Source: Siphonodentalium dalli
Taxonomy: Eukaryota; Mollusca; Scaphopoda; Gadilida; Siphonodentaliidae
Assembly (NCBI GenBank): GCA_032622095.1
Contig: CP136063.1
Coordinates: 32,178,987 to 32,242,986, forward strand
Reading direction: 5' to 3'
Length of the DNA stretch: 64,000 bases
Below the pieces are notes generated by a model. It was not told the origin of the DNA. It saw only the letters and a program-made list of their open reading frames with translations, and made no database searches. Shown here piece by piece: positions 21,065-32,370 of the stretch. The position numbers were made by a program, and so were the translations under genes. How positions within the stretch are numbered: the stretch's first letter is position 1; each line of letters begins with the position of its first letter.

Positions 21065-23519
21065 GTGAGTAGAATATATAATATTAGAAGGTGACCCGAC
21101 TTCGTCAGGGCTATTGAAAAACCAAATTTCAAGTCGATTGCTCCACCCGTTTCGGAGATATGGTCTGCGCATGCGCAAAGCTGGCGTCGCACGGGCTCGG
21201 CGACCCGATAAAATTCGTATCCGGGGCAAGATACATTAAATTACCAAATTTCATGTCGATAGCTACACCCGTTTCCGAGATATATAGCCCAATCTCACTT
21301 GTGGATACCTCGGCCGGTGATGAGTTAACGTGACATCAGCCTGTTAAGAGTTAACGCGATCACGTCACGATATGTTGATCGCGTAATATATTCACGCAAT
21401 GATTTTCGATGAGCGAAGCACGGTCCTGCGTTCTTCCCGACAATTAAGGTAGAAACTTTAAACGTACACATGCGTGTGATACATCATTGGAAAGATGAAA
21501 GGCCACAGATTCTAACCGTGCAAATTATATGACTGGCAATTTATTATTCGCGCTATATGGAATCAATTTGTGAGCACCGAACTGAAATATATTAGCGCAC
21601 GTGAAAAGTTGACCTCGGATCTGAAAATTAATAGGCCTATGTTACTCCTGGCCCGAAAATACCCCCACGTACCAAGTTTCATCGAAATTGGCTCAGCCGT
21701 TTTTGAGTTCATCGATTACACACAAACAGATACACAGATCTTTCAAAATATATAATAGATAGAAAACTTTAAAAATCTTCTAAATTCTATTTAGAAATCT
21801 ATCTAATCTATTTTAAAAGTAAGTTGAGCTGGATTGCAGACACCATCAATTATAGCCATCCACAATTATCAATAAGGATATTAACAATACTCAATCTCAT
21901 TAGATGGTCCCCATATCATAAGGTTACGATGAAAAACAATTCTTCAAAATACAATTTTGTTATCGTAATCATTTAATTAGGCCAAAAATGAAGAATACCC
22001 GTTTTTAGGGTAACCCGCCCGACCCTACTCAAAACCTGCCACCAAATTCCATTTTATCGTTTTTCAAAAATTTCCTCAGACTTCATTTTATTTTTTTGTA
22101 ATTAGGAAATCGCAACTACGGAATTAGCTTAAACAAGTAAACCATTTCCTTGCAAATATCGTCAATTCACGAAAAACGGAAGTGCCGCCATTGTTGTTGG
22201 TAGTATATTCGTATTACCTCGCCATAGTTCGGCAAACCTCGTCGATTTCTCGAAAGCAAAAACCAGAAAACGCGCGATACTTGTGCCGGAATATGTATTA
22301 ACTAGCAAATCGAAAGTAACTGGATATTTTGCCGATTGCACGTGTCGATTGAATATGGCGGAAACACTTCCATGTGCGGATAGATCCTGAGTTTTACTAG
22401 TAGCTATTAAACTTCACAAATGCGTTCATATGAATCAGAATAGAAACATCATGGCGCCTGTCAACTATAGAACAGATATTTTGTCGTGCGTGAACTGGTA
22501 CCACACAGATTCTGAACTGACAGAAAAGGACATAGTAATAAAATGTCGGATTAAATATAATTCTGACACTTTTGAAATCGACCCAAAGCTCACAATTCCA
22601 TTATTATAGTTTATCCACCTCTCACCGCATCCACCCTGAAAATTATAAGCCTGATGTAACATTGAGTCTGTATGTACCCATGCAGTAGGAGAGGTATGTG
22701 CCTGGTAGAACTTAATTTTTTCCTAGTAAAACTATTTCTCATTAAATATTCATTAGTTCTACAGAAAGACGGACCCGATGAATCAACGCCCGCCCCTGTT
22801 TTTTTCCCTCATGTTACCCTAAACTCAGGTATTCTTCCTTTTGGCCTTATAACAAAATAATGCTAAATGCTGTCACCTATGGTAAAAAAATTCTGAAAAC
22901 ATGTCATTCATCAACCGCCGAACGAAAAGTCACAAACCCTGCAACTATTAATTCCGATTCTTAGAATCGGCTTCCGCACACGGTTGAAGCGGCCATGACG
23001 GCACTGGCACGTGACCATGTTTACGCCTGTCAATCACAACTAATTTCAGATTTATATTTAGTGCGGTGTGACGTAATTTGGGGGAAGCCCAGAACCGTTC
23101 AGAAATGAAAAGTTGGTGGGAATGCAATAGACTCAGTATCAGTGTGAATCTGAGTGTATGTTTACATAGACTGGGAATAATAGTACAGGCGGGAAAATAT
23201 TGAAAAATTAAATAATAGTACAGGGCGGAATAATAGTACAGGCGGGAATATTTTTGAATTTCCGTATGTGATGTCCCAAAGTCACAAATGAAAATTAAAA
23301 AATGTTCCACCCAGTACTATTATTCGATAGAGTACTATCATTAGTATCGGTCTTTGAATTTACATTATAGGATACTAGTACACAACATATGTGTATAATA
23401 TAGACATTATAAATTACCAATTTACCACAATAAAGTGCGTTCCGTGAAATCTTAAACGGAAAAACTGAATATTTATGTTTGCAACCATTTAATACACAAT
23501 GTGACATTACTAGTAAATG
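21065..23519. other. repeat-rich non-coding stretch
   Basis: Holds two diverged copies of an intergenic repeat with 'accaaatttcaagtcgat', 'acacccgtttcngagatat' and similar strings (about 21.12 and 21.24 kb, with a relative at 21.68 kb). At 23176-23260 there is a small cluster of 'aataatagtacaggcggg' repeats. A 32-codon open stretch after CTACAG at 22761 is not convincing. No named gene. Confidence 0.45.
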
Positions 23520-23521
23520 TA

Positions 23522-26059
23522 CAGCACTGCTCAAATTAAGCGACCTGTTTTAACGAGGTGTACATGCGTTAATACCGCGACATACCGCCGATTTGCGGTT
23601 GCACTACCACGCGCGTACCGCGGTACCACCGCGACGTTCACGGTACCACCGCACTCCGGCGGTAACGAATGTTGGTAGCGCGGTGGCACGCGGTAATGCA
23701 CCGCACAAACGCGATGACATTACCGCTACGCGGTAGCATTTTTGTAACGAGGTTAATGACGGGATTCGATGGCTGAGAGTCAATCTTCCAAAATAGGACG
23801 GCCGTTTCCACGATCTCCATCCATGTTTGTGTACCGTGAAGTGTATTATTAAAATATTGAAATAGATGAAAGCCGAGTATCGTGAAATATGCCCATTATA
23901 ACAGGCTTCCAGATTAAGTAAAGGTAAGTATAAGTTACTTTGAGAAAGTCATTTTTCAATTAATGTGAATATTAAAATATTACAATAACATTTCTAGTCT
24001 CGTTTTACTGACTATTTGTAATCAGTGTTGGTTATCGGGAAGGGAACAAATCATTTCGGCCATTTTAGACAGCTCGATAAATCCCGTATCTATACAGTTT
24101 ATATCAATGTGCAGATGTTTGTGATCCCTAAATTGAATGATAACGACCACTATTTAAATAGTCCCCAGAATAAATATCGTTATTAACTTTATTGACATTC
24201 ATCAACTGCAAATCACAAACACCATTTGTTCGTATAACGGGAATTATTGTCTTAGCAATAAAAGACACAACGTGGAACTCCCGTATATCCAGGGGAAAAA
24301 AACACATTCTGGCAAAAGCACGTGTCACTGATTACGTCATACTGCAGCTGGCATACTTTGTTAATATAGGTCACGGGGCACTTAAATTAAGATGTCGTCA
24401 TGTCTTTTTATAACTGGCCTCAATGGGTGAAATAAATATTTGTGTTTGTTGATGGTGCTATTATATAGTAAAACTACACACGTGACGCACGAATGGCTGT
24501 TTTGTGTTTTGGACACTTGTATTTCCATTACTTCAATGCGTCCGTTTGGCTTACATAATGCTCGCAGAAGGTAGTTCAGATATTTATCGATCTATTTTGG
24601 TATTGCGAATAATATTATGTGCGAACCGCTAAGTGGCTTTATAAACAGACAAGTCTCATTCGATCTTTAAAATGTTGTGCACGTAATAGCTATTTATAAA
24701 TATTTGTCGCACAAAAGTGAGACAAACGCTCTTTATTGCTACTGTATCGGGAATAAACTAACAAGGACTAAAACACACCGAATTAGATCACTTGAAATAA
24801 TTATGTTACAATGTTAACCTCTGTATATAACCAAACAAACATATTTTATCTTTCCAACACCATGCATGTTTTTTTCCGAATAACGATTAGATAGGAATAC
24901 CGGTATGTGATATAATTTATACTGCGACCCACCGAGAACTACAAGTGCACGCCCTCGCCAAAAGTTGCAATTTCACATCAAACGATGCCGCCCGACACGC
25001 ACTCGTGAGCACAATGAATGTTCACGTAACAAAATCAAAGACTGATTTGACAACGTTGTGTCTTTCAATGTTTGGTGTTTTGCGTGTGTCTTTTGTCGCG
25101 CACATTGGTGATGATAACAACTTTACTTTGCTGCATGACATGTGCCACGCTTTCTTAGTTATACATTTTATACCCACCGACAAGAAATCTTCAGGCGCAA
25201 ATGTTTGTAAATTGCTTTACTATTTCACGAATGCGCACAATCATACGTCTTGGCGATAATATACTATTTACGCGCCGATTATGTTTGGCATATGAACACA
25301 ACTATAGATTTGAACGAATATGAATATTTCTGCAACGATCGCCGCTCTGGCCTCCAAGACTAAACTCGGACTCAGTGTTACTAATGCACCGTCCACGCTG
25401 GTTTCGACCAAATTCAGATAAATGGAGGATTTACTTTTCCCATTTTTATAAGAAATTTAGATTTCGGAAACGCAAAAAAAACAAAAAAAAATCCACATGA
25501 GTGGAAACCGATATAGGAATCGGGTGCGTAAATCATTTGACGATATGTAAGATAGATGCTAACAACAAAACTATTACTCCAAGGTGTTTTGCGTAATCCA
25601 GTCGCCGTAAGCAATTATAGCTGAGTTCAAAAACCGCCGACGTGATGTACGTGTACATTTGTAATATGTTACATGTAAACCAATCCGATTGCATTCATTT
25701 ATATTCATTACGTATACATAATTACGTGCAGCTTACATGTATTCATTCAATACAAAAGTTATTCATAATCATTTACCTACCGTGTGACGCCTTGTTTCAG
25801 TCGTGTTCTCTCCGCGGTGGAGGGCCGTTAGCGGTAATTTGAACGCGGTTACGAAAAAAATACCGCGGTGTACGGCGGTAACGAACACCAATAACGCGGT
25901 GACCTGCGGTAACCAACGGTAAAAATACCGTACCAGTACCGCGGGTCAACCGCCCTCCGTCGCGGTACAGAATGATAACCGCAATATTTTGGTGGTAACA
26001 CCGCGGTAAGTACCGGCCCATAACCTCGTTAAACAGGTCGCTTACTGAGAGCATAGCTG
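23522..26059. mobile_element. 2.5-kb TA-flanked inverted-repeat element, copy B
   Basis: Near-identical to 16611-19180 and in the same orientation, with the same CAG...CTG ends and TA flanks at 23520-23521 and 26060-26061. Small differences include a missing 'gcggtgcaatacc' segment at the left end and a 25-bp deletion near 24010. One copy has a 104-codon ORF (24945-25259) that the other breaks, so it is not conserved coding sequence. The different flanks show two independent insertions, or one duplication with later flank loss. Confidence 0.8.
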
Positions 26060-26087
26060 TACCCCTAATTTCAATGCCAAAATGTAG

Positions 26088-26645
26088 TCAAATTCTAAGT
26101 CGAAAAAATGGCCATAACTTATGTAAAAATAATTAGACAGAACCTATATTCAAACTTGGTCTGTATCTTTAGCTGGGAAATACACATTCCAGCTTTGGTT
26201 CAGCTCAAATAATCAAAACTGGAGTTATCGGTCGGAAACCAAAATGTTATGAAATTGGCCAAATTCTAAGTGAAAAAGGGCCGTAACTCATGTAAAAATA
26301 ACTGGACGGAACCCATATTCGAACTTGGCCTGTATCTTTAGCTGGGAAATACACATACCAACTTTGGTTCAGATCAAATAATCCAAACTGGAGTTATCGG
26401 TCGGAAACCAAAAGTGTTAACAGACCGTCAAATTCTAAGTCGAAAAAGGGCCGTAACTCATGTAAAAATAATTGGACGGAACCCATATTCGAACTTGGCC
26501 TGTATCTTTAGCTGGGAAATACACATACCAACTTTGGTTCAGATCAAATAATCCAAACTGGAGTTATCGATCAGAAACCAAAAATGTTAACGGACAGACG
26601 GACAGACTGATAACATAATACGACCTTTTTTCAAAAAGGGCGTAT
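26088..26645. repeat. three-unit tandem repeat, about 170-bp period
   Basis: 'caaattctaagtcgaaaaa' starts units at about 26088, 26257 and 26428, each with 'ggccgtaactcatgtaaaaa' and 'cttggcctgtatctttagct'. The last unit ends 'cggacagacggacagact'. Same superfamily as 14.15-14.85 kb. It lies directly beside twin element B. Confidence 0.8.
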
Positions 26646-26766
26646 AAAAACACAGATTATTATTTAGACAGATGCAGTGTGCGAAGTTATTATATTTGAG
26701 TTGAAAAACCCACATGGAATATGCTTCCATCACGAAATAAATTGTTTTAAAATTTACTCAAAATTT

Positions 26767-26797
26767 TAATTTCTCGATGGCATCGAGAAATTATTTT
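26767..26797. repeat. short perfect hairpin
   Basis: AATTTCTCGATG and CATCGAGAAATT pair as a 12-bp stem around a one- or two-base centre. It sits in AT-rich DNA; role unknown. Confidence 0.5.
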
Positions 26798-27538
26798 TGT
26801 TAATTTTGTATACAATTTTTATTTTTTTTCGCGATGGAAACATATCCCATCAAGGTGGGGGTTATTAGACCAGGGGTCACCCGAGTCAGATATCGCTCGG
26901 GTGACCGTATTGCCATAGGTCAGGGCGAATGTGTGGCCCCTCATGGGAGGGACTACACAGTCCATTCCATACCTGCTCCGCCTGGGAGGCAGTGATGGGG
27001 TAATTGTAATTTGTAATTGTAATCGACTGTAATTAATTAAATTTTTTCAAGTAATTGCATGTAATTGGTAATTGAGTTTATTCTCAGTTACATGTAATTG
27101 CAATTGTAATTGGTTAGGATGTATTGTAATTGTAATTTGGGTCTAATTTCAATTACTTCAAAATCACAGGTACTTATTTCTTCTCAAAGTTCTCTTTCAT
27201 GATTAATCCAATGGTTTCTTCAAATGTTTTTTTTCTCCAAATTTCAAAGTGTAAGACTGGTGACTGGCTATCACTATGTTGTCACAACACTGAATTTTCA
27301 TCCACTGTGTCTCCATGGTTAATTCTGTTGACACCTCTTTGGTTGCTTAAGCATTGGTTAACCTTTGAGGTAGAAGGCTTGTTTTGATAAATACAATGAG
27401 AAACCAACTTCAAATAATTGACAATAGATCACTATAATAGATCACTCTTATGATCATGTTTCATTATCTCCACCTGATATGGTATACTGATATGCTATGG
27501 TAGAAATTCATACCAACCATTGCTAAAATGCTATCAAC

Positions 27539-27676
27539 ATGTCTACAAAAACAATCTGGCAGCATTTTGATTTGCAGAAATACACGTTGTGTACTATGAA
27601 AGCGAAGTGCAAACTTTGCCCAACTACAATCTCCGGTTCCAAAAAAGTTACCTCCAATTTTGTGACACATTTGAAG
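27539..27676 (+). pseudogene. BED-type zinc finger, exon 1 (hAT element)
   Basis: The ATG opens 46 codons ending at an AAG|GTAAGT donor. The sequence includes TIWQHFDLQKYTL, KAKCKLCPTTISGS and TSNFVTHLK. This fits the BED pattern (W-x-HF ... C-x2-C ... NF-x2-HL ... H), with the final histidine supplied by the next exon. BED fingers are the N-terminal DNA-binding domain of hAT transposases and ZBED-like proteins. The exon lies inside the 8-bp-flanked element, so it belongs to that transposon. Confidence 0.7.
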
Positions 27677-28057
27677 GTAAGTTTCCATTTCTATGTATTA
27701 GTATTGTTTAATTCCATTGACATATTACTTCAGTCATATGGTGGTATTGGTATATGTATTGTGTCTTGTCCCTTCTAATTTGCAACTGAATGACAATGTG
27801 GGGACAAATAGCTGCCTCACTAATCCCCAATTAGCAGTGTCTAGTGGATGCATTGTGTCACCAGTAAGCTGGTGGCCACAAAGGCTAATTATGTTTATGA
27901 CTAATTAACAATTAAGAGTGTTGATTATCTCATTGTCCTTTACAATGAATGGCCTGGCTTTGTGTCTGACTTACTGGGACGGTCTTATTATCTTAATAAT
28001 TAAATGATGGATACATGTATGTGTTACTAAAATACTCTTATTATTTTCATTTTATAG

Positions 28058-28123
28058 CGAAAGCATCAAGATGTCTATGAATCCAGTCACACAAGCACCA
28101 TCAGCAAGTTACCAACAGCCTAG
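28058..28123 (+). pseudogene. BED-type zinc finger, exon 2, truncated
   Basis: After TTTTATAG the frame continues in phase 0 as RKHQDVYESSHTSTISKLPT and stops with TAG after 22 codons. The RKH completes the zinc ligands begun in exon 1 (HLK-RKH). A full hAT transposase would go on for several hundred residues, so this product is only a short BED peptide. Confidence 0.6.
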
Positions 28124-28502
28124 AAAAGATAGTTAGCAAAGTTCAAATCTCTGATATCATCCCAATTTCTAGAAGATCAACCCAGGCTACAAGTTGCCAA
28201 TGCAACACGCTGGAATTGCCAGCTATAAATCATGATAGCTCAGTTCTACGAACACCTATCCTGGACCTAATACATTGGCTGCTCTGTACTTCATTATTGT
28301 GCTCCTTCGTGTATTTTATCTTGAATTAAATTTATGTTTTGTTATTGTGGTGAATGTTGAGGTACACGTAGACTGTGCACATGTGTTTTGTTGACTATTG
28401 TTGTTATGAATGATCACGTCAAAGGTCAGAGTATCAGGTGACCGAACCCAGGACGCTGAGTGGTGCACGGACTGAGCGAAGGAAGGTTTCCGTGGCGCGG
28501 AA

Positions 28503-28863
28503 GAATACATCTCTCTATCGATCTCTTGTGGTACAGTCTCTTGAGGAGAACAGTCGCATGTTGTTCTAATCTAAGTTATTCGGACTTCATAACAGTTTTA
28601 TAGGACGTTGGCCGATATCCAACACTCATCAATCATTATTCATATAATACGCCATCAAGGAAAACGACACGGACTCGCCCACAGATTCACGACAACTCAA
28701 AACAGACCAAACAGAATACAGACGAGCAGATTAGGTGAGACATCTTTTCTTGACCCCTTCTCTGCCCCGTTTGTGTTTCATGATTTGGTATAAACGCAAT
28801 ATTAATCTGTAGTTATGCTTTGTCACATCGCAGAATCATAGGCAAAGTTATAACATTATCAAA
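28503..28863 (+). repeat. dispersed repeat R2, copy 2 (nested in hAT)
   Basis: Aligns with 2700-3062. It lies wholly within the hAT termini, so it either inserted into the element or is part of it. No reliable ends were identified. Confidence 0.6.
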
Positions 28864-29063
28864 TAAAGTTCATATAAATAAAAAGTGTTCCTACTTCAAT
28901 TCTGTACTGAAATGTAATTGTAATTGAATTACATTTCAAAGTAATTGTAATTAATTACATTGTGAATTAGATGTAATGGGAATTGTAATTGTAATTGAAA
29001 AATGTTGAATTGTAATTGTAATTAATTACATTCACAAGTAATTGCCCCAAGCCTGCTGGGAGG

Positions 29064-29567
29064 TCACCCTTGTGCGGGCGGTCCTCTGAGGGTTCGGGCA
29101 GAGACCTCGGAATTATGCCTCGGTGGCCGCCCAGCCCAGGCGAGTTAAGTGGCAGTCATCATCCCCGGGCCCTAAAAAGGCACAGAACGAATGAAGGGCA
29201 AGTTCGTTCGATGTCGGGTTACACCATACCCATACAGAGAAGTATGTTTTCGATTGGTGGCAGGACCAGTCTAATGCAAGGTATTTTGAAATATTTGTCT
29301 GCCTTACTCGTTTTTTGCCCCGAACGAAGGGCAAGTTCGGGTCCCCAGGAAAGGGGTAGACCCTACCAAAAAAGGGATGGTTTACGTGCAAGTATAAGTG
29401 TGGGGCCGTCAGGAGACGGCGCTCGTCTCAGGGCGCTGATCAACGGGTGGGGAGCCATCACGGCAGTTCGCGCTGCAACGTGTGTGGCAAAACCTCCTGC
29501 CAGTTTCAGCGCCATGTGGAGGAGCGTCACCTCCTGTTGGCATTATGGGAGCCGTCAATTTATGAAC
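29064..29567 (+). pseudogene. decayed gene with a C2H2-like zinc finger
   Basis: GC-rich DNA continuing across the hAT insertion (the other half is 26840-26989). One plus frame reads WFTCKYKCGAV and then RCNVCGKTSCQFQRHVEERH, an apparent C-x2-C ... H-x4-H finger, then ALWEPSIYEL before a MITE interrupts it. An in-frame TAG lies upstream near 29360. An overlapping 206-codon frame (29070-29690) is longer but runs into MITE sequence and has no motif. I infer an old coding region, perhaps of a retroelement, hit by a hAT and then a MITE. Confidence 0.35.
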
Positions 29568-29571
29568 TTAA

Positions 29572-30020
29572 CCCTTTACCCAACAGAACGGCCCTGTGCC
29601 AATGCATTCTCTTATATATGCGAGTCGACCATAGGTCGCCTCGCATATATAAGAGAATGCATTGGCTTAACACATATTAAAAATGATTAAATTGTCAAAG
29701 AATGTAGAAAAATATTATAAAAAATGTAAAAAAAATGTAAGAAAAAATTATAACATTGTTAAAGAATATAAGAAAAAGTGTTAAAAAAGAATTTGTTTAG
29801 GCCAATGTATTCTCTTATATATATGCGAGGCGACCTATGGTCGACTCGCATATATAAGAGAATGCATTGGCACAGGGCATAACTGTAACTATCACAATGT
29901 GGTCAATGAACCGGTTCCAATGATATCCATATTTGTATGGTGTTATTGAGACAGACGGAAGATATTTTAGGCTGTTGAAGCTTTATTTGGGCGGTTTTGG
30001 CCGCTTTGTTGGGTAAAGGG
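29572..30020. mobile_element. TTAA MITE family 1, copy 3
   Basis: CCCTTTACCCAACA ... TTGTTGGGTAAAGGG ends with TTAA flanks (29568-29571, 30021-30024). Palindromes at 29598-29666 and 29801-29871. The spacer between the palindromes is longer (about 130 bp) than in the other copies. It interrupts the decayed zinc-finger region. Confidence 0.85.
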
Positions 30021-30132
30021 TTAAAGCAATATAGTTGTCCGGAATGACTTGGCATATGGACGAGGAAACGTTTTAGATCTAAACCCTCTATATTTACTTG
30101 ATACTTGATTCAATACCAATTCCATATGTTAA

Positions 30133-30225
30133 CCCTTTGAGTGCCAGGGGCCGATATTATCGGCCCTAAACCTACACAATAAGTCTGTTAAAGAATATAA
30201 TAAAATATATTAAAATTGTAAAAAA

Positions 30226-30308
<83 letters not shown>

Positions 30309-30407
30309 TTAAGCCAATGCATTCTCTTGTCGACTCGCATATATAAGAGAATGCATTGGCACAGGGTATATGGGTTGATACAAAAATCGGACCTGGCACT
30401 CAAAGGG
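30133..30407. mobile_element. TTAA MITE family 2, copy 1, with long poly(A)
   Basis: The 16-bp ends CCCTTTGAGTGCCAGG ... CCTGGCACTCAAAGGG are perfect inverted repeats flanked by TTAA (30129-30132, 30408-30411). It contains one shortened palindrome (30313-30360) of the same sequence as in family 1, although the TIRs are different. A run of about 75 A residues (30230-30305) precedes the palindrome. The poly(F) ORFs on the minus strand are artefacts of this run. Confidence 0.85.
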
Positions 30408-30436
30408 TTAAACAAACCTATTAATTTATCTTGTAG

Positions 30437-30757
30437 GTTGGAGGTATATGAGAGAAATAATAATTTCTCTGGTATACCAATAATTCTACCAGATGAAGTG
30501 ATTGCCGATTGGCCAAGTTCCGGCTTCCATCAACTGACTCAACACCACCAGTCACATTTGCCAAAGATAACAGAACAATTGGTTGATGGCTACTCCAGTA
30601 TCGTATGGTGATGGACAACCAGTGTATTGGAGATTTGAAGGTGCTTACGAATGGAAAGCTACTATTTGAGACAAATCGGGTAAAAGCATGAAGCTTGAAG
30701 TCAACAGAGAAGTGTGTTTTCTTCACTGGAATGGTGCGAGCGGCAATGAAAAAGAAG
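30437..30757 (+). pseudogene. SWIM-type transposon protein, exon upstream of zinc finger
   Basis: Starts after an ATCTTGTAG acceptor and ends at AAG|GTATGC. The first frame reads NNFSGIPIILPDEVIADWPS, then LPKITEQLVDGY. After a frameshift near 30590 it reads YRMVMDNQCIGDLKVLTNGK, a TGA, and then VFFTGMVRAAMKKK. I recall an invertebrate multicopy family with this order ending in a SWIM C-x-C. One frameshift and one stop make it a pseudogene. MITE family 2 ends 30 bp upstream, and MITE family 1 copy 4 lies in the following intron. Confidence 0.5.
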
Positions 30758-30900
30758 GTATGCATATTTATTTGTGAATCAATGCTCTAATTTTACATAT
30801 ATGGGATAATTGACTTCATTGGCATCGAAAGTTGCATCTGACATTTCCTAGACACTCACTAACCTCTGTAAGAATTGAGTTCACACAATTTTTCCTTTAA

Positions 30901-31265
30901 CCCTTTACCCAACAGAACGGCCCTGTGCCAATGCATTCTCTTATATATGCAAGTCGACCATATAAGAGAATGCATTGGCTTAACACATTAAAAATTATAA
31001 AATTGTTAAAGAATGTAAGAAAAAAATGGTAAAAAGTTTTTTTTTAGGCCAATGCATTCTCTTATATATGCGAGGCGACCTTTGGTCGACTCGCATATAT
31101 AAGAGAATGCATTGGCACAGGGCATAACTGTTACCATCACAATGTGGTCAATGAGCCGGTTCCAATGATATCCATATTTGTATGGTTTTATTGAGACAGA
31201 CCCAAGATAATTTAGGCTGTTGCAGCTTTATTTGGCCGTTTTTGGCCAGTTTGTTGGGTAAAGGG
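30901..31265. mobile_element. TTAA MITE family 1, copy 4 (intronic)
   Basis: CCCTTTACCCAACA ... TGTTGGGTAAAGGG, TTAA at 30897-30900 and 31266-31269. The first palindrome (30927-30979) has lost part of its centre; the second (31048-31116) is complete. It sits within the intron of the broken SWIM-protein gene. Confidence 0.85.
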
Positions 31266-31440
31266 TTAAAATAATTAATTTTAATATACATGTACATACT
31301 ATAATAAAGCATTCAATGTTAAAAACAATTATAAATGTTAATGCACCACCCCACGACATGTTATTCAAAATCTGAAGACTTGAGAATAATTATTAGGTAT
31401 CTCATTTTTTATCCGTTAATAATAATAATTTATTTTACAG

Positions 31441-31515
31441 CTGTCCTACTCCTATGGTCTGGTACTCAGCACGCAGACGGGGAGATAACAAATAGCCATT
31501 GTGAATGTCCGGCCG
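31441..31515 (+). pseudogene. SWIM-type protein, next exon, truncated
   Basis: Follows TTTATTTTACAG in phase 0 with the exon ending at 30757. It reads LSYSYGLVLSTQTG and, after a one-base shift, EITNSHCECPA. HCECPA is the first half of a SWIM C-x-C finger. The coding sequence stops exactly where the (GATT)n dispersed repeat begins, so that insertion truncated the gene before the C-x-H half. Confidence 0.5.
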
Positions 31516-31760
31516 ATTGATTAATTGGGGTTTAACGTCGTTTTAGCAACAAAGCCATATCACGACGAGAAGAAACAGATTATCGAAATCGAGTGAAGCA
31601 ACTGTGAATATAAATGACAGTGAATTTGACTAAAATAAAACAAAATATATACAAATAAAAACACCCAAATCAGAGCGGGAGTACTCGATTGGGGTCAGAA
31701 CCATTTAAAAACTGACCATATGTGAAGACATATAAAATAGAATATCAAAACACAGCAATA
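31516..31760 (+). repeat. dispersed repeat R4: (GATT)n-GGGGTTTAACGTCG element
   Basis: About 240 bp matching the start of every 3-kb array unit (44663, 47675, 50664, 53650). It begins 'gattgattaattggggttta' and contains 'acgtcgttttagcaa', 'gccatatcacga', 'gagtgaagcaactgtgaata' and 'gaatatcaaaacacagcaat'. Such GATT-headed repeats are widespread in molluscs. Its tail grades into the 59-bp minisatellite. Confidence 0.8.
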
Positions 31761-32370
31761 CTGTTGTTGAATGGAGTGGAGTGCCCATTCGGAAGATAGA
31801 ATATCAAAACACAGCAATACTGTTGTTGAATGGAGTGGAGTGCCCATTCGGAAGATAGAATATCAAAACACAGCAATACTGTTGTTGAATGGAGTGGAGT
31901 GCCCATTCGGAAGATAGAATATCAAAACACAGCAATACTGTTGTTGAATGGAGTGGAGTGCCCATTCGGAAGATAGAATATCAAAACACAGCAATACTGT
32001 TGTTGAATGGAGTGGAGTGCCCATTCGGAAGATAGAATATCAAAACACAGCAATACTGTTGTTGAATGGAGTGGAGTGCCCATTCGGAAGATAGAATATC
32101 AAAACACAGCAATACTGTTGTTGAATGGAGTGGAGTGCCCATTCGGAAGATAGAATATCAAAACACAGCAATACTGTTGTTGAATGGAGTGGAGTGCCCA
32201 TTCGGAAGATAGAATATCAAAACACAGCAATACTGTTGTTGAATGGAGTGGAGTGCCCATTCGGAAGATAGAATATCAAAACACAGCAATACTGTTGTTG
32301 AATGGAGTGGAGTGCCCATTCGGAAGATAGAATATCAAAACACAGCAATACTGTTGTTGAATGGAGTGGA
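31738..32370. repeat. perfect 59-bp minisatellite, about 10.7 copies
   Basis: Unit: 'agaatatcaaaacacagcaa' plus 'tactgttgttgaatggagtg' plus 'gagtgcccattcggaagat'. All copies look identical by eye, and the last is cut at 'gaatggagtggat'. The first 27 bp of each unit are the tail of repeat R4, so the array was seeded from that element. Perfect identity implies very recent expansion or strong homogenisation. Confidence 0.93.

Larger units (their letters stand above)
26990..29055 (+). mobile_element. hAT transposon with 8-bp target duplication
   Basis: The left end CAGTGATGGGGTAATTG and the complement of the right end CAGGCTTGGGGCAATTA form hAT-like termini. The 8-bp direct repeat CTGGGAGG lies immediately outside both ends (26982-26989, 29056-29063), which is diagnostic of hAT insertion. 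Both subterminal zones are rich in GTAATTGTAATT. Inside is a BED zinc-finger exon pair (27539, 28058), but the transposase catalytic domain is missing. Repeat R2 (sister at 2.7 kb) occupies the 3' half. At 2,066 bp it is shorter than autonomous hATs, so it is a deletion derivative. Confidence 0.85.

Noticed and set aside
24945-25259. 104-codon ORF inside twin element B
   Set aside because: The corresponding sequence in copy A is interrupted by a small indel, and there is no motif; not conserved coding sequence.
29070-29690. 206-codon ORF, the longest in its region
   Set aside because: It reads through the left half of a TTAA MITE and has no domain; another frame carries the zinc-finger-like motif.
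30172-30415. Two minus-strand ORFs with long phenylalanine runs
   Set aside because: They are translations of the 75-base poly(A) tract and palindrome of a MITE.
31738-32370. Regular 59-bp repeats considered as a CRISPR array
   Set aside because: Head-to-tail identical units without unique spacers, no cas genes, eukaryotic context.
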